From contig NC_073691.1 in assembly GCF_029784155.1 (NCBI RefSeq), positions 138,617,433 to 138,681,432 of the forward strand: a stretch of 64,000 bases of DNA, in the 5' to 3' direction. The notes beneath the pieces were generated by a model, which made no database searches, was not told where the DNA came from, and saw only the letters and a program-made list of their open reading frames with translations. Position numbers and translations under genes: made by a program. The number at the start of each line of letters is the position of its first letter. The stretch's first letter is position 1. Source of the DNA: Uranotaenia lowii (taxonomy: Eukaryota > Arthropoda > Insecta > Diptera > Culicidae). Of this stretch, positions 55,601-64,000 are shown piece after piece.

Positions 55601-56545
55601 AGAATCTGAAATCTGAATCTGAAATCTGAATCTGAATCTGAAATCTGAATCTGAAATCTGAATCTGAAATCTGAATCTGAAATCTGAATCTGAAATCTGA
55701 ATCTTAAATCTGAATCTGAAATCTGAAATCTGAAATCTGAATCTGAAATCTGAATCTGAAATCTGAATCTGAAATCTGAATCTGAAATCTGAATCTGAAA
55801 TCTGAAATCTGAATCTGAAATCTGAATCTGAAATCTGAATCTGAAATCTAAATCTGAAATCTGAATCTGAAATCTGAATCTGAAATCTAAATCTGAAATC
55901 TGAATCTGAAATCTGAATCTGAAATCTGAATCTGAAATCTGAATCTGAAATCTGAATCTGAAATCTGAATCTGAAATCTGAATCTGAAATCTGAATCTGA
56001 AATCTGAATCTGAAATCTGAATCTGAAATCTGAATCTGAAATCTGAATCTGAAATCTGAATCTGAAATCTGAATCTGAAATCTGAATCTGAAATCTGAAT
56101 CTGAAATCTGAATCTGAAATCTGAATCTGAAATCTGAATCTGAAATCTGAATCTGAAATCTGAATCTGAAATCTGAATCTGAAATCTGAATCTGAAATCT
56201 GAATCTGAAATCTGAATCTGAAATCTGAATCTGAAATCTGAATCTGAAATCTGAATCTGAAATCTGAATCTGAAATCTGAATCTGAAATCTGAATCTGAA
56301 ATCTGAATCTGAAATCTGAATCTGAAATCTGAATCTGAAATCTGAATCTGAAATCTGAATCTGAAATCTGAATCTGAAATCTGAATCTGAAATCTGAATC
56401 TGAAATCTGAATCTGAAATCTGAATCTGAAATCTGAATCTGAAATCTGAATCTGAAATCTGAATCTAAATTCTGAAATCTGAATCTGAAATGAGAAATCT
56501 GAATCTGAATCTGAAATCTGAAATCTGAAATCTGAAATCTGAACC
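55601..56545 (+). repeat. 13-bp composite repeat (AAATCTG + AATCTG)n
   Basis: A very regular array whose 13-bp unit is the heptamer AAATCTG plus a hexamer AATCTG (one A fewer). The 351-residue minus-strand frame repeating SDSDFRFRFQIQI is an artefact of a 13-bp unit running through three frames. The last ~80 bp break up into irregular spacings. Confidence 0.93.
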
Positions 56546-58194
56546 AGACCAAACTTCAAACTAAACAAACATGTAACTCATAATGGGTTATCCTATATCG
56601 TTGCTTAAGGAATACACGGATTCCATGTCATGAATTCGAATCCCGAGTGTTAAAGTAAATCTGAGCAGAAGTGGATTCGTTACGACGATATGAAGATTCG
56701 CTATGAAAATTCCAAAATCTTCTTGAAATCTACTTAAGACATCAACGACGAAATATTTTATCAGATTTAAGCAATTGGTGCAGTTTTGAATTTGATGCGG
56801 TTTTAAAAACATTTACAGATTCTCTGAAGTTCCATTTTCTGTCAAGTCTCGAGTGCTATTTTAACTGGCAGTTAATATTTGTATTAAAGATGAAACTATA
56901 TCCTGCCTGGCCATGTAACCCGTGCGCTCAAGAGGATCCCTTTTCACATTCGCATGTTTTTAGATGGCAGCCAATTATCCGGGGGATACACAACCTTACA
57001 TTAAACCTCTGGCAAATTATTGCTGCTCCAAGGGGACAGAATAGCAAGTGCTTAATCACTCTAATTCGTGCGTCAGAAACTGCTTCTACACAAAGATGAT
57101 GAACAAGAGTGGCAAATATCAACAACATCAACAAGAAGATGAAGAAGAAGGAGACCGATGCCAAGTCGTTGAGATTAAATGGGGGCCACTTTCACCCAGG
57201 GATGGCCAGGCTAGCCAGAAGTCCCCATTCAGATGAGAAATCCGCCCTTGATGTGGGTCAATAAACAAGTCTATCTTGGGGAAGGGCGATGTTGAGGAAA
57301 ATGCCGTGAATATTATCTTTCTCGTATCTCTCTCGACGCTCTCTGTCTCTCTTCAGTTGTGGGTGGGCGTTCATTGAATGGTTTTATCTCGCCAAAGATG
57401 GTGCCTGGAAAATGGAACACCCAGTAGTTAGAGGAAAGGGGCAGAGGCGATAAATAATAATAAAAGCTTTTCCACTAGCTGGGTGTAGAACGTATCGAGT
57501 CAGAAAGCTTAGGAACGATCCGGTTTGTGGGGAGACAGAGCTTTAAAACATTATCAGCTTTAATTAAAGGCTGACAGTTTCGAGTGTGGATTCTTGGAGC
57601 GAAACGAATCCTTCGACTGACTTGGGTTGTTTGCTAGTGAAATATGATTAATGCTGAGTGCTATCGATGAAAAGTTCAAGTTTCTCGACCTGTGACAGAT
57701 GTCTAAGTAGTAATCTTTCCTGTTCTTGATTATCAAAATGCAAAGTTTTTGTCTTGAATGGGGTTTATCGGTCAAGGTGAATCTAGTCATATCAATCAAC
57801 TTTGGTATCAATCGAATATAGATTTTTCAAGAAAAGAACATCTATGATTTTCGAAATAAAATCCCATTTCTGGTATTTAAACCACTGTATGTGGTAATCT
57901 CGATGTAGGCTCAAATACTTGAACACGGATAAAATTACGGATACAAGACTTGGTATCAAGATATATATATATCTATGTTCAATTTCATGCCCTCTGATTG
58001 AGCCACCGCAAGAGTTATAAAAAAATATAAATATTGAATTTTGAAGCTCTCAAAAACTAGAACATTACAATTAACTTCGTTTGACTTTAAAAGCATCTTT
58101 CTCACAGGAAAACTAAGATTGACCTCAAGGAGATACATTATAACATCCCATAACATCCTTTAACATCCTTGTCTTATACCCCTGCACAGGTATA
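56546..58194. other. Non-repetitive stretch
   Basis: 56880-57240 is GC-balanced and carries short frames on both strands without a recognisable domain, with a (CAACAT)/(GAAGAA)-rich part at 57117-57150. 58136-58172 has a short TAACATCC repeat. No call. Confidence 0.45.
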
Positions 58195-60690
58195 TCTTAC
58201 TTACTTACTTAATGATCCCGCGCCGATCCTCCGGTGCATAGGGCCGTGGTAAAAGACCTCCACTGTTGACGATCCGGAGCCAGCGTCTTCACCTGGTCCC
58301 AGTCAAGATTCTCATCGACAGTTCGGATTTCAGCGGCTAGGCTTCGTTGCCACGAGTTTCTGGGTCTGCCTCTTCTTCGATGACCTTCTGGATACCAATC
58401 TAGCGCCTCTCTGCAAATCTCGTTTTCATCTTTCCGCAGCGTGTGCCCAATCCATCTCCACTTACGTTCCCGAATCTCGATTACTAGCGCCCTTTGATGA
58501 CACCAGCGATGTAGTTCCTCATTCGAGATCCAGTTGCCAGGCCACCAAGCGCGGATGATATTCCGCAGGCAGCGGTTTACAAATACTTGCAGTTTTCGCG
58601 TCGTTACCGCATATGTGCACCAAGTTTCGCACCCGTACAGCAATACGGATTTAACGTTAGAGTTGAAGATTCAGATTTTTGTTCGTAGAGAGATCTGACG
58701 TGACCGCCAGATGTTTCGGAGACTCGCAAACGCAAATCGGGTCTTTCTGATCCAGGTTTCCATGTCTTCCCTGGTATCACCATCAGGCGTCATCTGGCTA
58801 CCAAGATACTGGAAGCACTTCTCTTTCTCAACTTGTTGCCCAGCTACCATGAAACTGGAGGGATTTCCTGTGTTGATATCCATCGACTTGGTCTTTCCGA
58901 CATTGACTTCAAGACCTGCTGCCTTGGAACTTTTGGTGAGGTCGTCGAGTTTGCTCTGCATATCCGGTTGGGTTTGGGCGAGCAAAACAATATCACCAGC
59001 CAGGTCAAGGTCGTTCAGTTGCTCCATTGTTCAAGGATTCCACGGCAATCTTCGGTTCGGTGCACAGTCGATTGATCCAGTCAGAATCTCATCCATTACG
59101 ATGAGAAAAAGTAGCGGCGATAAGATACATCCTTGTCTCACTCCAGCAGTTACCGGGATTGGTTCGGACAAGACACCATCGTGCAAGACCTTGCACGAAA
59201 ATGCCTCGTATTGTGCTTCGATGAGATTGACTAGTTTCTCTGGGACCCCTCATCGCCTGTGTGTAGCGTCGATTTTCCCCTGGATCCTGTTCAGGATCAC
59301 TTTGCAGAGTACTTTGAGGGTTGTACAGATCAACGTTATGCCTCGCCAGTTACCGCACTCTGTCAGGTCTCCTTTCTTCGGGACCTTTACGAGAATACCC
59401 TGCATCAAGTCAGCCGGGAATGTTGCAGTATCCCAGATGTCAGCGAAAAGACGGTGCAACATTTGTGCTGACAGGGCAGGGTCGGCTCTCAGCATTTCAG
59501 CAGGGATGCAATCGATCCCAGGTGCTTTGTTGGACTTCATGTTTATGATTGCCGCGTCTATTTCAGCCAGCAAGGGTGCTTCTGAGTTGACGCCATTTAT
59601 GCGACTTACTATTGGCGCTTTGAGCTGCGGGTTCTGTTGGCCATCTCTATTCGTGACTCGGAAGAATTGTTCGATGTGTTCAGTCCATCGTTTGAGCTGA
59701 TCTGTTCGATCAGTCAATAACTGACCTGCTCGGTCTTTCAGCGGCATTCTTTCATTTGTCCTTTTACCACTGAGGCGGCGAGAAATGTCATAAAGTAATC
59801 GGATATCTCCAATGGCGGCGGCTCTTTCTCCCTCTTCGGCTAGGGAGTTTGTCCAGGCTCCCTTTTCTCGTCTACAAGCTCGTTTAACTGCCTTTTTCAG
59901 CTCCGCATATCGTAAGTGGGCGGCTGCTGTGGCTGACCCGGTACATGCCTGCTCAATTCCGACTTTCGCCTTTCTCCGATCATCGATCATCCTCCAAGTT
60001 TCATCCGACATCCATTCACTTCTTCTTCCACAAACTTTACCGAGAGTACCATGGCTCGTCGTGATAAAGGCATTCTTGATTCCACACCACTGTTCCGTCT
60101 GTCGGCAGCTCCGAGGCTCGGGATTCTAGCTGTTCAACGTATGCCCTTTTCACCTCTGGATTCTCAAACCGGCAGATGTTGTATCGACACCCGACTTTCT
60201 CCTCGCGCCATTGGACTCGCGCAACTCTTAGTCGTATCTCACCAAGGACGAGGTGATGGTCAGATGCAATGTCTGCGCTTCGTTTATTGCGACATCAAGA
60301 AGGCTCCTTCTCCATTTTCGGCTGATGCAGATGTGGTCAATTTGATTTTCTGTTCGGCCATCTCGGGATACCCAAGTGACCTTATGTGCTGGTCGATGGG
60401 GGAAGAGCGATCCACCGATCACCATGTTGTTGTTGCCACAAAATTCTACAAACAGCTCTCCGTTTTCGCTCATCTGTCCTAGGCCATGGCGCCCCATGAT
60501 GCGCTCAAAGTCCTGATTATCGGAGCCAATCTTTGCGTTGAAGTCGCCTAAGTGGATTTGAATGTCACCCTTCGGAATTCTCTCAACCACGCTGTTCAAT
60601 TGACTGTAAAACTGCTCTTTCTCCTGCAAATCGGCAACGTCAGTTGGCGCATAACACTGGACCATTGGAATTGGAATACACCACAAGATG
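58195..60690 (-). pseudogene. RTE-type LINE, 5'-truncated, inactive
   Basis: Read on the minus strand from 60686: endonuclease with VQCYAPTDV, IHLGDFNAKIG and VTWVSRDGRTENQIDHICIS, then a frameshift near 60290 that puts ASDHHLVLGE in another frame. After a linker, the RT follows: SNKAPGIDCIPAEMLRADPA, VKVPKKGDLTECGNWRGITL, VRQGCILSPLLFLIVMDEIL, LNDLDLAGDIVLLAQT and KCFQYLGSQMTPDG. The C-terminal domain (58209-58643) has MLYGCETWCTYAVTTRKLQV and RRRGRPRNSWQRSLAAEI. Motif C normally reads YADD or FADD; here it is LAGD, so the first catalytic Asp is lost. A short AAGT repeat (TTACTTACTTACTT at 58197-58211) forms the tail. The 329-residue plus-strand frame opposite is a shadow. Confidence 0.93.
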
Positions 60691-61798
60691 AGTGTTAATT
60701 CCAGTTTCTACAGTTTATGACTCAAATAATATTATCAATAAATGTGAAGAGTTTTATCATGACGAAAATTATTTTTTTATTTAAAGGGTGAAACAAATTA
60801 AAAGATTCATTCTTTCTTTGGCATAACTGCCGAGATATGTAGCTCTTAATCAAGTCAACATATTAGAAATTAGAATAACGTTATAAAGTTTATACTTTTC
60901 ACGTCACTTAACTTATTTGTACTGATTGGATCTTAGCGATAAACTTGAATAAAGTAAGTCACCTTTAACAAAAGTATTATAAATTATCAGTAATTCACTC
61001 TTTTTATGCTAGAAAAACAAACAAACTTTAACCATAAAACCCCTCTATTAGGATTATCCCCGCAATAATCCCAGCAAACACCAAGAATTCGCTAGAATTG
61101 AATTCGCCGATCGTATCAGCCCATATCACGGAACCCTGGTGTACGTGTCCTAAATCATTGTCACCATCTTAATGCCGCTAAAGGAGGCACTAATTTGAGC
61201 ATTGAATGCTCATGTTCCTTCAATTTCCATTCATCACGAGCAAGCTCCCCCCGAAAAATTTTGTTCGCGAAAACTTGCATGCCAAAAGAAAATCTCAACT
61301 TGAGAATTTTCCGCACTGAAGCTCAGGGATCTGACACGGCTCATAAATCTCACATTTACAATTCTCGTCACGTGTCAACTTGAACCCGAACGCGCCAAAA
61401 CAACACGCGGGGTGTCGCTGTTTCTGCATACATATGTATGTATATCTAGGTTACGTCTTTTACTTACGGGTTCGTCTTTCCGATTGACGGTTTCCGAAAG
61501 GAACCCTTGCCTCAGACCTTCCCACACATCTTGTCTTTTATCATTTGCAAAGTTTAGGACGGAACACATCATACGTGAGATTTGTGAAGTAAACTGAACA
61601 TCTGACACGTTTGGGCTTTTTGCAACCTAACACCCTCACAATTACAATCCTCAATTTTCCAAGTCCTCCAATAATTGCAGCAATTTCAGAAAAGGACTTG
61701 GAAGCAGCATTTATTCAGCTCGGTTCATTCCTTGTCTCTGAGAAAAATAAAAAGACGAGCACTTATCGGAAAAATCACGTTTCGGTTCAGTCTAAATA
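60691..61798. other. Non-repetitive stretch
   Basis: No recognisable coding or repeat structure. 61020-61620 is less AT-rich and includes several short frames on both strands without domains. Confidence 0.5.
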
Positions 61799-61800
61799 TA

Positions 61801-62807
61801 CAGTACCGTTCATAATTGTATAGAAATTGGAAGCACGCGCACTGCCACTTCGACTTTGAACTTCCATAACTTTTGACTCTGATGATATTTTTTGATCAAA
61901 TTTTCTTAGTTAGATAGATCAACTATCACACTGTTATACCACAAAATTTGAGCTTTTTGGAGTTTGTGTGGCCTGAGATAAAGTAATTCTACGAAAATCG
62001 GACTTTTCGAACTTTTCTCATTCATACTGCAATATCTCAGGAACTAAACTACATTTTTTGTTAAAATTTTGCAGAGTGATTGTTGAAATATAAAGTAAGC
62101 ATGTCTGAAGTTTTTGGAAGGTTTTATTGATGGGATCAAAAGTTACGGGAGGTACAATTTTTAAGGCATGAACCTAAAAATGCGATTTCTATAGAATTTT
62201 GGACGATTCATGAGAACATAATCGTTTCCATCTACAAATCAGTAAAAAAAATGTCTGGCAAAAGCAATGATGAATTGAAAAAATGAAATTAAATAACTAT
62301 TTTTGTTTTGAAATCAGAATCTCGCAATATTGTTTTGATTTTTTGGTTGAAATAGATTTACTGGTTGTTAAACATAAAATAGGAGTTTCCTATGAAAACA
62401 ATCGTCCATTATTCTATAGAAATCGCATTTTTAGGTTCATGCCTGAAAAATTGTACCTCGTGTAACTTTTGTTCCCGTCGATAAAACTTTTCAAAAACTT
62501 CAGACATGATAGCTTTACAATTCAACAATCACTCTGCAAAATTTCAACAAAAAATGAAGCGTAGTTTTTGAGATATTACAGTTTAAATGAGAAAAGTCCA
62601 AAAAGTCCGATTTTCGTAGAATGACTGTATCTCAGGCCACACAAACTCCAGAAAGCTCAAATTTTGTGATATAATAGTGTGATAGTTGTTCTATCTAACG
62701 CAGAAAATTTGATCAAAAAATATCATCAGAGTTAAAAGTTATGGAAGTTCAAAGTCGAAGTGACAGTGCGCGTGCTTCCAATTTCTATACAATTATGAAC
62801 GGTACTG
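61801..62807. mobile_element. Tc1-type foldback element, ~415-bp inverted arms, TA target
   Basis: The ends are CAGTACCGTTCATAATTGTA on the left and its exact complement on the right, each abutting TA (61799-61800 and 62808-62809). The two arms stay about 90% alike for roughly 415 bp (to AATGCGATTTCTATAGAAT near 62200), separated by ~190 bp. CAGT termini with a TA target are typical of Tc1-like elements. No transposase is present. Confidence 0.9.
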
Positions 62808-62942
62808 TACCTCTGCCGACGAGGCTTTTAAAGAAAATTTGGATCAATGCCTTTTCTTGAGCGAGCACATGAAATGATAATTGCATTTCAATCGTAAATT
62901 CATCCCGGTTTATTCAGAATGCTTCGATTTAAATTTTAAATT

Positions 62943-64000
62943 GGGAAGAGTGGGGTATCGTGGGCCATGGGGAAACGTGGGCCACTTTTAATATATCAAC
63001 TGTGTGTTGAGATAAAAATCTCAACCCGAGCAGACTACCTTATTTTGCTATCATGGCTTTAAAGTAAAATGAGGTATCATTTTGCCCGACTAAAGGTGGT
63101 ACAATGCCAAAATTTGGGTCTCACTTTTCATATATCGATACCACAATTATACCAACTCTAGGTTTCAATGAAACCTTAATAATACCTCGTTTAGCCAACC
63201 TTTCAATACGCCTTTTGAGAGCACAATGATGCCACTTTTAGGTTTCAATTTCATCCAAAATTTGGCATCGGTATGCTTTCGACATTTTTTTTCAAAAACG
63301 GCTGGCTTATCGAGGTGTCAATGAGCTTTCAAATAGTTTCAAGTTTCAATAAATCAAAATTTATTTTGATAACTATAGTTTATTATAGTTTATAAACCAA
63401 TTGTCATCGTCGTCGCTTTGCGTGAGCATATATTTTTTTATGTTGTTGACTTAAATACGCATCATAAGCTTCTTTTATTTATTAAGCTAAAAAAAGTTAG
63501 AAAAATTTACTTACATAATTAAAAAAACACCCGCTACTTGCATCGATGGAGGACCTGAAGTTCATAACAAAAAATGCTCATACGCTTATGATCTCAGTTT
63601 TGTCATAATCTTTCACGTGGAAAAGGAATTTATGATGAAACATCCTTAAGTCACACAAACGCAACCAATTTGCAAATCATAGCTTGTGATGAATCGTGGG
63701 CCATTCATCTTGAACCACCTATATTTTTATATTTTTATACACATTAAAAACTTAAAATACGTTTTTCTTATCTGCAAAGTTTTCTAATGCCAAATGAAAA
63801 GTTATGAAAAATATTTGGTCCATCCTATATAAGAAATTTTGCCAAAACGTTCGCGAGCCAGCTTTTGGAATCTATTCGATCATACACAGCTCTCTTTTTT
63901 ATTTCTTTCTTAGTGGTTTCTCTCGATGCCGCAAGGATATATGCTCCATCCTTCTATCAAGATTTCAAGAACATGGATTTTGAAGCTACCTCATGTCCTT
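62943..64000. mobile_element. TAGGGG/GTGGGCC element, second copy (runs off the window)
   Basis: GAAGAGTGGGGTATCGTGGG, then GTGTGTTGAGATAAAAATC, TCATCGTCGTCGCTTTGCGT, ATGCTCATACGCTTATGATC, and AAAACGTTCGCGAGCCAG align in order with 34424-35000 at about 85%. The first bases of the terminus (TAGG) have decayed. A ~370-bp segment at 63031-63402 is absent from the other copy. Confidence 0.85.
63031..63402. mobile_element. Insertion inside the second GTGGGCC element
   Basis: Sequence starting CAGACTACCTTATTTTGC and ending TATAGTTTATAAACC interrupts the element between TCTCAACCCGAG and TGTCATCGTCG. In the copy at 34420 these two words are adjacent. The inserted segment has no recognisable ends or coding sequence, with TTAGGTTTCAAT-type words repeated twice. 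Confidence 0.6.

Noticed and set aside
55513..56568. 351-residue minus-strand frame repeating SDSDFRFRFQIQI
   Set aside because: Arises from the 13-bp composite repeat; the apparent SD-repeat protein is a reading-frame artefact.
58711..59700. 329-residue plus-strand frame
   Set aside because: Antisense shadow of the RTE reverse transcriptase, whose motifs are unambiguous on the minus strand.

Overview
This is eukaryotic, AT-rich nuclear DNA from an insect, most likely a mosquito. Three things point there. One exon encodes part of a D1-like dopamine receptor that is very close to insect Dop1R1. The Tc1/mariner-type transposons have a DD37E catalytic triad, known as ITmDD37E and first described in mosquitoes. 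The retroelement debris (I/Jockey-type, RTE-type and tRNA-headed SINEs) is also typical of mosquitoes. There are no operons, rRNA genes, canonical tRNA genes, CRISPR arrays or LTR elements that I can recognise. The only host coding sequence I can support is the exon at 37526-37780 (+). No neighbouring Dop1R1 exon is recognisable, so most or all of the window is probably intronic sequence of that receptor gene, swollen by mobile elements.

Layout, left half. 1-6682 is an ~80-bp minisatellite array (about 75 units with CAG4 in each unit), interrupted once by a 604-bp piggyBac-type MITE with a TTAA duplication. After a quiet stretch, 9754-13611 is a 3.9-kb piggyBac-like composite (TTAA target sites) with a foldback element, a tRNA-like SINE piece and an RTE scrap inside it. 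A defective ITmDD37E copy lies at 15277-16558. A pure 10-bp repeat (about 55 copies) lies at 18413-18958. A foldback element carrying a small intron-bearing ORF lies at 19281-20257. 22191-25380 holds a 'TAGGGG' inverted-repeat element, an ITm fragment and an I-group LINE tail split by a hAT-type element. 25566-26790 is a degenerate 9-bp repeat. Two more LINE relics follow (27785-28793 and 29040-30440).

Layout, right half. A second ITmDD37E copy (32931-34147), a second TAGGGG element, a decayed ITm relic and a LINE relic precede the Dop1R1 exon. Forty bases past its splice donor starts a 2.7-kb array of near-identical 530-bp units, three and a half direct plus one and a quarter inverted, which would fold into a ~670-bp RNA stem. 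After a decayed RTE with a SINE inside it comes a diverged copy of the same 530-bp unit. That copy is split by a 6.4-kb foldback element which itself contains three further insertions and, in one of them, a 5'-truncated LINE. 51979-52603 is a MITE, 54755-56545 a 7-bp/13-bp repeat array, 58195-60690 an RTE-type LINE with a dead active site, 61801-62807 a 1-kb Tc1-type palindrome, and 62943-64000 another copy of the TAGGGG element that runs off the window.

No gene pathway can be assembled from one exon. What can be read is a history of nested insertion, and several structures that may matter for the receptor transcript: a long intronic hairpin next to a splice site, a smaller hairpin in the 530-bp unit that shows covariation between copies, and foldback elements that carry short gene-like cores. 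All transposase and reverse-transcriptase frames seen here are interrupted, so no element in the window looks autonomous.
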